A stretch of DNA of 64,000 nt from Owenia fusiformis. Taxonomy: Eukaryota; Annelida; Polychaeta; Sabellida; Oweniidae. The position numbers were made by a program, and so were the translations under genes. Numbering within the stretch: the stretch's first letter is position 1; every line of letters begins with the position of its first letter. This document shows, in pieces, positions 1-10,696 of the stretch. The DNA is taken from contig CAIIXF020000011.1 of the NCBI GenBank assembly GCA_903813345.2, positions 12,879,754-12,943,753 of the forward strand, written 5' to 3'. A model generated the notes under the pieces. That model was not told the DNA's origin. It did not search any database and worked only from the letters and a program-made list of their open reading frames with translations.

Positions 1-2
1 AA

Positions 3-83
3 ATGGTGAATCGATTCAGCAAAGAAGGAAGATATGAAGACATCAATAAACTATTTGTGACAAAAATCGAAGAAAAAAAGTAA
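3..83 (+). CDS. 26-codon upstream ORF in the 5' leader of GT92 copy 1
   Basis: An ATG at base 3 opens a 26-codon frame ending at TAA (81-83). It lies 146 bp before the main start at 230 and in the equivalent place in the second copy (6,300-6,380). There a good splice acceptor (TTTTCAG, ending at 6,290) comes 9 bases before this ATG, so the ORF would lie in the leader of the mature mRNA. The peptide is hydrophilic and lysine-rich, with no recognised domain. A role in limiting translation of the main ORF is inference. It could also be chance. Confidence 0.35.
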   Translation: MVNRFSKEGRYEDINKLFVTKIEEKK

Positions 84-229
84 ATGTACAAGTACTCAAA
101 ATATCAATGATGACAAGGACTTATAAAAATAATACATTTCAAGGCATCAACATTTTTACATACATGTATCACTGACATCACTGTAAGGGTGACATCAAAA
201 TCAGTGACATCATAACACCTGACATCAAA

Positions 230-1798
230 ATGGCAAGGCAGATGACAGCACGTTTCAGAATCTTTGTTATTATTCTTGGATCAATATATTTCACTGGATT
301 ATATTTCTTCCACAAGGGGCAACACCAAGATGATAATGCCATGTCTAATGAATCAATGGAGAGGCGCGAAGCCTTGCAAATCATCAATCAAAAATTTGAT
401 CAAATTAAACTTGAAAACAAAGAAAAGAAAATGCTTCTTGGGCCATATAAATTCCGCAGACAGCTAAATACCAGTCTTGTTAAAACTCAACGAGTGAATA
501 TCGCTGCAGTTGGAAATAATAATATTGTTCAACAAAATGCGAAACATGACAATGTGATTGAAACTGCCAAAAATAATGATCTTACCAATAACAAATATAT
601 CGAAGATCCAGAAACTGACAATAAAGCTAAGAATTATGCTAATCCTACGTGTCATTCACAAAACAAGCATCTGCCAATTGAACGCTTCGTACCTCTGTCT
701 GATCAATATGATAAAACAGAAGTTTGGGTTTACTCAGCGTATTTAGACTCGAGGAAGTCCGAAGCAGCATTCATTAGAATGATGGTGTTAGCTAATATAA
801 AGACAAAGCCACGTCACAAAATCATTTGTGAATTTGAAGAAGACTTAACTGTAGAAGGAATCTATTATGAACTCTGTGAGAACCACAGAAAAACTTATGG
901 CGGATTTATAATATCATGTCCAGTCCCTGCTAGTTTGAATCATACTCCGTGCAATATTAATGTATATATCACAAAACATTATGGCCATGTTGGCAAAAAG
1001 GTAAAAATACCTATATACTCAACAGAAATTTTGCCTCAGAGAGACGATTTTGGTATTTGTGTTCCACCCTTATTTGGCAATATTGACAAACATCGTCTTA
1101 TTGAATTCATAGAAATGTCCCTTATCATTGGAGCAACAAAGTTTGTATTTTACGATTACAACTTAACACCAGAGATTAAGAATGTATTGGATTATTATAC
1201 ACAACGTGGGGTAGTTGATCTTGTTAAGTGGCATCTTCCAGTAGATGGCAGGGCGGTATATTATAAAGGGCAAATCTTGGCTGTAAATGAATGTCTCTAT
1301 CGAGAGATGGCTTCTTTAAGATATGTGGCATTCCACGACATTGATGAATTGATAGTTCCCCGTCAACACGAGGATGTCCCAAGTATGATGTCAGAGCTAG
1401 CTGTTGATGACAATGTCGCATTCTGTTTAGAAAGTGCATTCTATGATCCAGGACACAACCCCAAATTTCAATCAACACAGCTTATATCTCTTCAACACCG
1501 GACTAGAACAATACAATATCACAAAGTAAGGCGAAAATGTATAGTAGAGCCACGGAAAATATTTGAGCAAGGAATACATCATATTTCAAAGCAGAATGAG
1601 GAATATTACCAAATTATTAAACTTGATCCTGATATTGCAATTTTACATCACTATAGAAAATGCATGAGGGATTTTGGCATGAATTGTGACAAATTTGTAA
1701 ATGATAACTGGATTGATAAATATTCACAGCAACTTGAGCACAATTTTAACATAGCTCTAACAGATATCAATAGAAGTCCCTTCAAAGTATTTATTTAA
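230..1798 (+). CDS. Glycosyltransferase family 92 protein, copy 1 (522 aa)
   Basis: Predicted Golgi type II membrane glycosyltransferase of family GT92 (Pfam Glyco_transf_92, formerly DUF23). The characterised member, nematode GALT-1, adds galactose to fucose on N-glycan cores; donor and acceptor here cannot be read from sequence. Visible features: a short cytosolic tail; one membrane anchor at about residues 9-27; a hydrophilic Asn/Lys-rich stem to about 160; then the catalytic domain with VYSAYLDSRK (167-176), CVPPLFGN (277-284), KFVFYDYN (304-311), the DxD-type motif in HDIDELIVPR (369-378, DID at 370-372) and HHYRKC (473-478). N-glycosylation sequons lie at 80, 311 and 514. The length is normal for the family and no frame is broken. 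The coding sequence is a single exon. The start at 230 puts the anchor near the N-terminus and is preceded by repeated TGACATCAAAAT blocks. An identical protein is encoded at 6,527-8,095. Confidence 0.93.
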   Translation: MARQMTARFRIFVIILGSIYFTGLYFFHKGQHQDDNAMSNESMERREALQIINQKFDQIKLENKEKKMLLGPYKFRRQLNTSLVKTQRVNIAAVGNNNIVQQNAKHDNVIETAKNNDLTNNKYIEDPETDNKAKNYANPTCHSQNKHLPIERFVPLSDQYDKTEVWVYSAYLDSRKSEAAFIRMMVLANIKTKPRHKIICEFEEDLTVEGIYYELCENHRKTYGGFIISCPVPASLNHTPCNINVYITKHYGHVGKKVKIPIYSTEILPQRDDFGICVPPLFGNIDKHRLIEFIEMSLIIGATKFVFYDYNLTPEIKNVLDYYTQRGVVDLVKWHLPVDGRAVYYKGQILAVNECLYREMASLRYVAFHDIDELIVPRQHEDVPSMMSELAVDDNVAFCLESAFYDPGHNPKFQSTQLISLQHRTRTIQYHKVRRKCIVEPRKIFEQGIHHISKQNEEYYQIIKLDPDIAILHHYRKCMRDFGMNCDKFVNDNWIDKYSQQLEHNFNIALTDINRSPFKVFI

Positions 1799-1926
1799 AA
1801 GCCTCGTACAATGTTTGAAAATATGTTTTTATCACTCATAAACTATTTTTAAATCTTATTTTAGAACTTTTAGACGTAAAAGAAATTTGAAAAAGTTATC
1901 ATATTTTAATTTTTCAACTATTCAAA

Positions 1927-2798
1927 GGATTGGTATCGATATGGAGAACTAAATTCGACAATGTTTTTTCTCTTAAACCAATCATTGAAAACATTCTGTA
2001 AAAAATACGGTATTTTATGTAATGTTGACTGATTGACAACAATTTAATGCGAAAATTATTTAGAATTTTTTATACAACATTTTTTGTTTTTTAGTGCAAT
2101 TGTTTTTGCCTTCCAATTCTTGAGAATGAAATAAAATGTCTTTCCGAACCTTGTTGGAACAAAATAACATATACAACATGTTTTTCGACTTCTCAATATT
2201 ATAGTTATACAAAAGAATTTTTGGTTGATTTTAAAAAAGTATAAACAAAATCCCCCAAAATAGATAAAAAATAGATAAAAATCATGATAAACCTTTTATT
2301 TCATTAACAAGATACTTTTTTAAAATCAACCAAAATTTCCTTTATACAATTACAATATTGAGAGACCCAAACATGTTGTGTTTATGTCGTTTTGTTCCAA
2401 TAGGGTTCGGAAAGATGTTTCATTTCACTCTGGAAACATGATACCAAGAACAAAACAAGTGTTTGATGTGTTTTCTAAAACAATATACAGTAAAACCTGT
2501 CTTAGTGAACACCTCTCTCTAGTGAACACCTGTCCCTAGTGGACACCCTTCCTACGCACATAGTCCACTGACTTCTGTATAAATTACCCTCTCTCTAGTG
2601 AACACCTACCTACAGTGAATGTTTTTTCTTTGCAAAAAAATGTTCACTATACACAAGTTTTACTGTAGATGAAAGTATATATTTATTGTTTCCATTCAAA
2701 AGATGACCATTAAATTGACGATATGTTAAATTTTTAGATTTTTTATATGACTTAAGAGAAACGTGTGTTCAAAAAGTTCTCCATATCGATACCACTCC
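1927..2798. repeat. Long foldback (inverted-repeat) element, copy 1
   Basis: The outer ends, GGATTGGTATCGATATGGAG at 1,927 and its near-perfect complement ending at 2,798, start a hairpin with arms of several hundred bases. The inner parts also pair: about 2,140-2,240 matches the complement of about 2,311-2,440, including the TTGATTTTAAAAAAGTA block. The right arm is interrupted by the MITE at 2,488-2,665. The element begins about 130 bp after the GT92 stop codon. A possible AATAAA poly(A) signal (2,130-2,135) lies inside the left arm, so the gene may use a transposon-supplied 3' end. No transposase is visible. Confidence 0.8.
2488..2665. mobile_element. 178-bp pogo/Tigger-like MITE with TA target duplication, copy 1
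   Basis: The ends are inverted repeats starting CAGTAAAACCTGTCTTAGTG on the left, and CAGTAAAACTTGTGTATAGTG read inwards from the right, each flanked by TA (2,486-2,487 and 2,666-2,667). Internally, GTGAACACC-like blocks recur. TA duplication plus a CAGTAAAACC terminus is typical of non-autonomous Tc1/mariner-pogo elements. It is inserted in the right arm of the foldback element and so is younger than it. Confidence 0.8.
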
Positions 2799-3320
2799 TT
2801 TCCCACCATTTTTCAAATAAAAATTGAACTTTTTATTCATCAAATATTGTACTAAACCATGCAAAAAAACAATTTTTTTTATCACCATTGAGGAGATTGA
2901 ACAAAGGGCACACTATTTCATATCTAATGTTCTGCACATTTCCATTGACGTGTTATACATAGATACGTGTATTTAAAAAGAATTGCACCCTTGCGACATC
3001 ATTGTGATGCAAAAACTTTCAAAATAATTAAATGTTAATTGTCTAATACAGTTGAATAGGAGAATATGTTATCTTAAATATACAATTGGCTTCTATGAGA
3101 ACTAAAATTTAAAATGATTTTTTCTCTGGGCCGCTTTGGCGCTTTCATGCATGGGTGAGTTCATTTCTATCTTATTTCTAAGCTCAACCAATTTTTCACA
3201 AGAAGAATGCTATGCGAAGGTGTGACAATTATCGCTTATTAAAGGATATGTGCATACCTTGCTGGCACTCTGTTAAATAGTGACTCAGAAAAAATGCTGA
3301 TTTGGTTTAGAGTGTTTAGC

Positions 3321-4396
3321 ACATATATCGTCCCATTATTTCCACATTGTTATAACTCACTTTTTACAGGTTTTGAGATAAGTATACTACCTTTCTCGGG
3401 AAAAGAATTTAGGCCCACATTGTCATATCCGTTTGTGTAGGCAGCATAGCCAATCAGAGACATAATTTTGATCATGTGACTTAGGACTAATAGCTATAAC
3501 AATGTGGAAATAATGGGACAATCTCTTACTAGTATACTTTTCAGGTAATTAAACAAAGGAGATCATAAATCATGACACCATACATGTAGTACAAACAAAA
3601 GAAAGCAGATTTGACAATTATTTGTCACAAAAAATGTTCATTCAGTGAACTTAATTAATTACTGATCTTGTTATAGCCTTTTTACCTTTGTCATGTACCT
3701 TTTAAAGATCTGGTGGATTTATCCAAAATATTTACAAATTTTCGCGCTTAAGTTGTGTTGTTATGGCTACCACTTGAGTCACTTGACCAATCATGATCAA
3801 ACTTGTCATAGCAACTAATTATATATAGGTACATTATCCCTAGAAATATGAATGTGACTGAAGGTATATAACAGAAATTATTCATGATTATCATAGTACC
3901 CCCTCATAAAAGAAGCCAGGGTAACAATTTGCAGATGCTGAAAAACTAGACCCTATTTTTCAAAATCAATGAGAAATGATATATTTCACATAATTAACAT
4001 GATGAAAAAAATGCAATCCTGTAAGCAAAAACATGGACCAAGCTCATCCAGTACCTTATCAGTCAAAATGGAACAGGAGTCATATTCTTTATAATTAGAT
4101 GGGCAGAATAATGGTATACGAGACAATAACAAAATGGAAGTGAATAAAAATTCAGTTTTCAGGGTTATTTTGATATTTCAAAAACAAGAAATCATAAAAA
4201 AAAGATGTGTTTTATTTTTTGTTAATCAGTGATTTTTGCTCTGCAAGGCCTACATATACACATGATTACCATACCAAAAAATATGTTTTTAAAAATTACT
4301 ACTCAAAAGTTATGAAGACCTAAACTTCAACCTCTGATTTCTCAATATCAGCAAAAATGCAATTGTAACAATGTAGAAATAATGGGACGATATGTA
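3321..4396. repeat. Element bounded by inverted CGTCCCATTATTTCCACATTG motifs, copy 1
   Basis: The motif at 3,329-3,354 is present in inverse orientation twice: internally at 3,495-3,520 and at the far end at 4,365-4,396. The outer pair gives a 34-bp terminal inverted repeat for a 1.07-kb element; the inner pair gives a 190-bp one. There is no coding capacity. It may be a non-autonomous DNA element, or a short MITE plus a solo end. Confidence 0.5.
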
Positions 4397-4750
4397 TGAA
4401 ATTATCATTGGATGTATTTTCCGTAGCTTCATTTGAAAGTGGTTGAATATTTTTAAAATTTTGATGAAGTTATAGTACATGTATAGTCATGATATTTCAT
4501 TATCACTCCACCCAACATTTATTATCAAAATGAAATGTGTTGATTAAAAGATCCCCTACCAAGCTTTAATATATTATTTAAACCATCACCTGCTATAGAC
4601 TGGTTATCATTGTTATTCTCACATATTAATTATAACAAGCCCTGGGATGACGATGTCTCTTGATTAGCAGGGTCTTAATTGACCTTTTTCCATATAAATG
4701 GAAAATAGATGGCATCATGGGTATTGGTAGGGCTAGGCTAGAATACTAAG

Positions 4751-5110
4751 AAATTCTCCATCTAAAATGTCACTCGAATTTTTTGTGATTATGAGTCAAA
4801 GAAAGCATTCTTGAGTTTCAAATTGACTTCTGTCAAAAATCTTGTTGCTATCTAGAAACGAGCAATTGTGATCTTGTTGTTACCTAGGAATGAGCAACTG
4901 TGATGTCACGTCACACTCATGTTAATTCTGGAATCACATGGCAGCCATTTTGGAAATTTCAAAAAAGTTCCCAATTAAAAAGGCTAAATGCTGTTTACAA
5001 ATTGGAAACTATGGCAGAATCAACAAAGGGTTTGTGAAATAATTAGGATATTGTTTCAAAATTATGCACGTGACAATATATGACTACTAAATGCAGGCCT
5101 GTCAACTTGG
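4751..5110. other. Unique AT-rich intergenic sequence
   Basis: This is the start of the stretch lying between the two duplicated units (4,751-6,297). I see no open frame, RNA gene or repeat of note here. Confidence 0.5.
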
Positions 5111-5312
5111 GAACACCTAACATGAGTGACTTGGAAATGTTGAACACCTCCCCTCAAAATGTGGACACCTTGGTCCAAATGTGAACACCTTGATCCAAAT
5201 TTTGAACACCTTGGTTTAAATTTTATTACATCTTGCCAAATTTTGAACACCTCAAATTTTTCGCGCTCGCTACGCTCGCATCCATCAAAAGTGGGGGGGG
5301 GGGGGGGGGGGG
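5111..5312. repeat. Degenerate 20-24 bp tandem repeat followed by a 20-bp poly-G run
   Basis: About six imperfect units of the type GAACACCTTGRTCCAAAT run from 5,111 to 5,255. They are followed by TCGCGCTCGCTACGCTCGC and an uninterrupted run of 20 G (5,293-5,312). Similar GC-rich tails with long G runs occur in dispersed repeats at 15.5 and 15.9 kb, so this is probably a transposable-element fragment. The short open frames across it consist of simple-repeat residues (poly-Pro on the minus strand) and are not credible genes. Confidence 0.6.
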
Positions 5313-5784
5313 TAGGTACGAAAAATTTCGAACGGAATGCATGACATATACGTAATTCGCGTGAAAAGTCTGAACGAAATGCGTACATTTTTTTTCCGGC
5401 GTTCGTATTTTTGCTGTGTAGATGATCTTTTTTAGAAATTTTTCTACAGAAATATTTTTGCTTTTGCTGTGCTGTGCAAAAATGTCCTTCAAAGATTTGT
5501 CCAATAAAAATTGTTTTGTAAGAGTGCACCTTTTATGATTGGTTATCATATCTGTCAGCCCTGACATACTTTGAACCACTTATCCTCCTTATTAAATTAC
5601 AGTTTAAGGAAGTAATTGTGTTATCTGCGACATGTATGTTCAGCCATGTATTCTACTTAACTGCAACAGATAACAAAAGTATTCTTACAATGTAACAGTA
5701 CAAATAGGAGGATATTTTAAGCAATATTGACAAAATGTTCAGAATTTGAAAATATTCCGAGGGATTTACCTGATGGCATACCGG

Positions 5785-6290
5785 GTAAGTGATTTATAAT
5801 ATTTGATGATTTATTTATTAAAGAGAAAAGTTATGATCGATAGATATAATAATTAATAAGTAACAAAATAAAAATTGAACTTTGTCTTTAATAATCTATA
5901 ACTGCATGATGCACCTATATAAATTTTTGCCAAGCTACTGTGGTTTTGTAGCCTTTATATTTAATACCCAGTGATCTCCTCAGCATTAAAGCAAGTAGGT
6001 GCAGCCTGAAAATCCTGAAAATCCATTTACACCAACTTGAAAATGAGAAAAAATCATGAAAAATTGGCATATTTTGACCAATTTTGGTCTATATTTTGAA
6101 AATGAGAATTTTGCACTCACCTGAGAAAAAATCCTGAGAGATCACTATTATATCTACATTGTATTCCATAAAAATGAGGATATGTAGACATTTAACATAC
6201 ATTTAATCTTTAATATTGTGAGACATAAAATCAATTAGAGAAAAACAATTCCAGGTTTTTTATTAATGTACCATAAATTAATCTTTTCAG
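5785..6290 (+). other. Candidate 5'-UTR intron of GT92 copy 2
   Basis: A consensus donor (CCGG then GTAAGT at 5,785-5,790) and a consensus acceptor (pyrimidine-rich tract ending TTTTCAG at 6,290) bound 506 bp of AT-rich sequence. The preceding exon would end at 5,784 and start somewhere after about 5,600. The next exon begins at 6,291 and runs through the upstream ORF into the single coding exon at 6,527. The equivalent acceptor of copy 1 lies just outside the window. Confidence 0.5.
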
Positions 6291-6299
6291 ACACTAGAA

Positions 6300-6380
6300 A
6301 TGGTGAATCGATTCAGCAAAGAAGGAAGATATGAAGACATCAATAAACTATTTGTGACAAAAATCGAAGAAAAAAAGTAA
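6300..6380 (+). CDS. 26-codon upstream ORF in the 5' leader of GT92 copy 2
   Basis: Identical to the ORF at 3-83. It sits 9 bases downstream of the candidate splice acceptor at 6,290 and ends 146 bp before the GT92 start. If the acceptor is used, this would be the first ATG in that exon. No domain is recognised; a translational-control role is inference. Confidence 0.35.
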   Translation: MVNRFSKEGRYEDINKLFVTKIEEKK

Positions 6381-6526
6381 ATGTACAAGTACTCAAAATA
6401 TCAATGATGACAAGGACTTATAAAAATAATACATTTCAAGGCATCAACATTTTTACATACATGTATCACTGACATCACTGTAAGGGTGACATCAAAATCA
6501 GTGACATCATAACACCTGACATCAAA

Positions 6527-8095
6527 ATGGCAAGGCAGATGACAGCACGTTTCAGAATCTTTGTTATTATTCTTGGATCAATATATTTCACTGGATTATA
6601 TTTCTTCCACAAGGGGCAACACCAAGATGATAATGCCATGTCTAATGAATCAATGGAGAGGCGCGAAGCCTTGCAAATCATCAATCAAAAATTTGATCAA
6701 ATTAAACTTGAAAACAAAGAAAAGAAAATGCTTCTTGGGCCATATAAATTCCGCAGACAGCTAAATACCAGTCTTGTTAAAACTCAACGAGTGAATATCG
6801 CTGCAGTTGGAAATAATAATATTGTTCAACAAAATGCGAAACATGACAATGTGATTGAAACTGCCAAAAATAATGATCTTACCAATAACAAATATATCGA
6901 AGATCCAGAAACTGACAATAAAGCTAAGAATTATGCTAATCCTACGTGTCATTCACAAAACAAGCATCTGCCAATTGAACGCTTCGTACCTCTGTCTGAT
7001 CAATATGATAAAACAGAAGTTTGGGTTTACTCAGCGTATTTAGACTCGAGGAAGTCCGAAGCAGCATTCATTAGAATGATGGTGTTAGCTAATATAAAGA
7101 CAAAGCCACGTCACAAAATCATTTGTGAATTTGAAGAAGACTTAACTGTAGAAGGAATCTATTATGAACTCTGTGAGAACCACAGAAAAACTTATGGCGG
7201 ATTTATAATATCATGTCCAGTCCCTGCTAGTTTGAATCATACTCCGTGCAATATTAATGTATATATCACAAAACATTATGGCCATGTTGGCAAAAAGGTA
7301 AAAATACCTATATACTCAACAGAAATTTTGCCTCAGAGAGACGATTTTGGTATTTGTGTTCCACCCTTATTTGGCAATATTGACAAACATCGTCTTATTG
7401 AATTCATAGAAATGTCCCTTATCATTGGAGCAACAAAGTTTGTATTTTACGATTACAACTTAACACCAGAGATTAAGAATGTATTGGATTATTATACACA
7501 ACGTGGGGTAGTTGATCTTGTTAAGTGGCATCTTCCAGTAGATGGCAGGGCGGTATATTATAAAGGGCAAATCTTGGCTGTAAATGAATGTCTCTATCGA
7601 GAGATGGCTTCTTTAAGATATGTGGCATTCCACGACATTGATGAATTGATAGTTCCCCGTCAACACGAGGATGTCCCAAGTATGATGTCAGAGCTAGCTG
7701 TTGATGACAATGTCGCATTCTGTTTAGAAAGTGCATTCTATGATCCAGGACACAACCCCAAATTTCAATCAACACAGCTTATATCTCTTCAACACCGGAC
7801 TAGAACAATACAATATCACAAAGTAAGGCGAAAATGTATAGTAGAGCCACGGAAAATATTTGAGCAAGGAATACATCATATTTCAAAGCAGAATGAGGAA
7901 TATTACCAAATTATTAAACTTGATCCTGATATTGCAATTTTACATCACTATAGAAAATGCATGAGGGATTTTGGCATGAATTGTGACAAATTTGTAAATG
8001 ATAACTGGATTGATAAATATTCACAGCAACTTGAGCACAATTTTAACATAGCTCTAACAGATATCAATAGAAGTCCCTTCAAAGTATTTATTTAA
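6527..8095 (+). CDS. Glycosyltransferase family 92 protein, copy 2 (522 aa)
   Basis: The protein is identical to copy 1 at 230-1,798: N-terminal membrane anchor (about residues 9-27), Asn/Lys-rich stem, and GT92 catalytic domain with the DID motif at 370-372, CVPPLFGN and HHYRKC. I saw no nucleotide difference across the coding region, so either the duplication is very recent, gene conversion keeps the copies the same, or they are alleles misplaced in tandem. This copy has its whole 5' region in the window, including the candidate UTR intron at 5,785-6,290. As in copy 1, a foldback element starts about 130 bp after the stop. Both copies have full coding potential. GT92 genes are commonly expanded in marine invertebrates (family knowledge). 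Confidence 0.93.
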   Translation: MARQMTARFRIFVIILGSIYFTGLYFFHKGQHQDDNAMSNESMERREALQIINQKFDQIKLENKEKKMLLGPYKFRRQLNTSLVKTQRVNIAAVGNNNIVQQNAKHDNVIETAKNNDLTNNKYIEDPETDNKAKNYANPTCHSQNKHLPIERFVPLSDQYDKTEVWVYSAYLDSRKSEAAFIRMMVLANIKTKPRHKIICEFEEDLTVEGIYYELCENHRKTYGGFIISCPVPASLNHTPCNINVYITKHYGHVGKKVKIPIYSTEILPQRDDFGICVPPLFGNIDKHRLIEFIEMSLIIGATKFVFYDYNLTPEIKNVLDYYTQRGVVDLVKWHLPVDGRAVYYKGQILAVNECLYREMASLRYVAFHDIDELIVPRQHEDVPSMMSELAVDDNVAFCLESAFYDPGHNPKFQSTQLISLQHRTRTIQYHKVRRKCIVEPRKIFEQGIHHISKQNEEYYQIIKLDPDIAILHHYRKCMRDFGMNCDKFVNDNWIDKYSQQLEHNFNIALTDINRSPFKVFI

Positions 8096-8223
8096 AAGCC
8101 TCGTACAATGTTTGAAAATATGTTTTTATCACTCATAAACTATTTTTAAATCTTATTTTAGAACTTTTAGACGTAAAAGAAATTTGAAAAAGTTATCATA
8201 TTTTAATTTTTCAACTATTCAAA

Positions 8224-9095
8224 GGATTGGTATCGATATGGAGAACTAAATTCGACAATGTTTTTTCTCTTAAACCAATCATTGAAAACATTCTGTAAAA
8301 AATACGGTATTTTATGTAATGTTGACTGATTGACAACAATTTAATGCGAAAATTATTTAGAATTTTTTATATAACATTTTTTGTTTTTTAGTGCAATTGT
8401 TTTTGCCTTCCAATTCTTGAGAATGAAATAAAATGTCTTTCCGAACCTTGTTGGAACAAAATAACATATACAACATGTTTTTCGACTTCTCAATATTATA
8501 GTTATACAAAAGAATTTTTGGTTGATTTTAAAAAAGTATAAACAAAATCCCCCAAAATAGATAAAAAATAGATAAAAATCATGATAAACCTTTTATTTCA
8601 TTAACAAGATACTTTTTTAAAATCAACCAAAATTTCCTTTATACAATTACAATATTGAGAGACCCAAACATGTTGTGTTTATGTCGTTTTGTTCCAATAG
8701 GGTTCGGAAAGATGTTTCATTTCACTCTGGAAACATGATACCAAGAACAAAACAAGTGTTTGATGTGTTTTCTAAAACAATATACAGTAAAACCTGTCTT
8801 AGTGAACACCTCTCTCTAGTGAACACCTGTCCCTAGTGGACACCCTTCCTACGCACATAGTCCACTGACTTCTGTATAAATTACCCTCTCTCTAGTGAAC
8901 ACCTACCTACAGTGAATGTTTTTTCTTTGCAAAAAAATGTTCACTATACACAAGTTTTACTGTAGATGAAAGTATATATTTATTGTTTCCATTCAAAAGA
9001 TGACCATTAAATTGACGATATGTTAAATTTTTAGATTTTTTATATGACTTAAGAGAAACGTGTGTTCAAAAAGTTCTCCATATCGATACCACTCC
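8224..9095. repeat. Long foldback element, copy 2
   Basis: Same element as 1,927-2,798 at offset 6,297, with the same outer GGATTGGTATCGATATGG inverted ends and the same MITE inserted in its right arm. The one base difference I noticed between the two copies (2,075 C, 8,372 T) lies in the left arm. Confidence 0.8.
8785..8962. mobile_element. 178-bp pogo/Tigger-like MITE with TA target duplication, copy 2
   Basis: Duplicate of the MITE at 2,488-2,665: CAGTAAAACC ends, flanking TA at 8,783-8,784 and 8,963-8,964. Its identical position within the foldback shows that it was copied with the segment and not inserted independently. Confidence 0.8.
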
Positions 9096-9617
9096 TTTCC
9101 CACCATTTTTCAAATAAAAATTGAACTTTTTATTCATCAAATATTGTACTAAACCATGCAAAAAAACAATTTTTTTTATCACCATTGAGGAGATTGAACA
9201 AAGGGCACACTATTTCATATCTAATGTTCTGCACATTTCCATTGACGTGTTATACATAGATACGTGTATTTAAAAAGAATTGCACCCTTGCGACATCATT
9301 GTGATGCAAAAACTTTCAAAATAATTAAATGTTAATTGTCTAATACAGTTGAATAGGAGAATATGTTATCTTAAATATACAATTGGCTTCTATGAGAACT
9401 AAAATTTAAAATGATTTTTTCTCTGGGCCGCTTTGGCGCTTTCATGCATGGGTGAGTTCATTTCTATCTTATTTCTAAGCTCAACCAATTTTTCACAAGA
9501 AGAATGCTATGCGAAGGTGTGACAATTATCGCTTATTAAAGGATATGTGCATACCTTGCTGGCACTCTGTTAAATAGTGACTCAGAAAAAATGCTGATTT
9601 GGTTTAGAGTGTTTAGC

Positions 9618-10696
9618 ACATATATCGTCCCATTATTTCCACATTGTTATAACTCACTTTTTACAGGTTTTGAGATAAGTATACTACCTTTCTCGGGAAA
9701 AGAATTTAGGCCCACATTGTCATATCCGTTTGTGTAGGCAGCATAGCCAATCAGAGACATAATTTTGATCATGTGACTTAGGACTAATAGCTATAACAAT
9801 GTGGAAATAATGGGACAATCTCTTACTAGTATACTTTTCAGGTAATTAAACAAAGGAGATCATAAATCATGACACCATACATGTAGTACAAACAAAAGAA
9901 AGCAGATTTGACAATTATTTGTCACAAAAAATGTTCATTCAGTGAACTTAATTAATTACTGATCTTGTTATAGCCTTTTTACCTTTGTCATGTACCTTTT
10001 AAAGATCTGGTGGATTTATCCAAAATATTTACAAATTTTCGCGCTTAAGTTGTGTTGTTATGGCTACCACTTGAGTCACTTGACCAATCATGATCAAACT
10101 TGTCATAGCAACTAATTATATATAGGTACATTATCCCTAGAAATATGAATGTGACTGAAGGTATATAACAGAAATTATTGATGATTATCTTAGTACCCCC
10201 TCATAAAAGAAGCCAGGGTAACAATTTGCAGATGCTGAAAAACTAGACCCTATTTTTCAAAATCAATGAGAAATGATATATTTCACATAATTAACATGAT
10301 GAGAAAAATGCAATCCTGTAAGCAAAAACATGGACCAAGCTCATCTAGTACCTTATCAGTCAAAATGGAACAGGAGTCATATTCTTTATAATTAGATGGG
10401 CAGAATAATGGTATACGAGACAATAACAAAATGGAAGTGAATAAAAATTCAGTTTTCAGGGTTATTTTGATATTTCAAAAACAAGAAATCATAAAAAAGA
10501 TATGTTTTATTTATTGTTAATCAGTGATTTTTGCTCTGCAAGGCCTACATGTACATATACACATGATTACCATACCAAAAAATATGTTTTTAAAAATTAC
10601 TTCTCAAAAGTTATGAAGACCTAAACTTCAACCTCTGATTTCTCAATATCAGCAAAAATGCAATTGTAACAATGTGGAAATAATGGGACGATATGT
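9618..10696. repeat. CGTCCCATTATTTCCACATTG inverted-repeat element, copy 2
   Basis: Homologue of 3,321-4,396. The far-end motif here reads CAATGTGGAAATAATGGGACG, while the left copy has a G-to-A change, so this copy keeps the more symmetrical terminal repeat. Most of the differences between the two duplicated segments fall in the second half of this element. Confidence 0.5.

Larger units (their letters stand above)
1..4750. repeat. Left copy of a ~4.75-kb tandem segmental duplication
   Basis: Bases 1 to about 4,750 recur at 6,298 to about 11,056 at a constant offset of 6,297 bp. The duplicated unit holds a GT92 gene, its 3' flank, a foldback with a nested MITE, and an inverted-repeat element. 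The copies are nearly identical for the first 3.88 kb: the one difference I noticed is C at 2,075 versus T at 8,372. From about 3,880 onward they differ at ten or more sites, including small indels near 4,197 and 4,255. The match ends in the GGGCTAGG region near 4,740, after which the sequences are unrelated. The left copy probably starts upstream of the window. Either a recent tandem duplication or two haplotypes joined in assembly would explain this. Confidence 0.95.

Noticed and set aside
178-1478. Small frames within the GT92 gene in other phases and on the minus strand
   Set aside because: Shadows of the 522-codon frame; the same set appears in the second copy.
5062-5579. Minus-strand 155- and 117-codon frames
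   Set aside because: Two overlapping frames of the same repeat with a poly-Pro block from the G run. No domain and repeat-derived.
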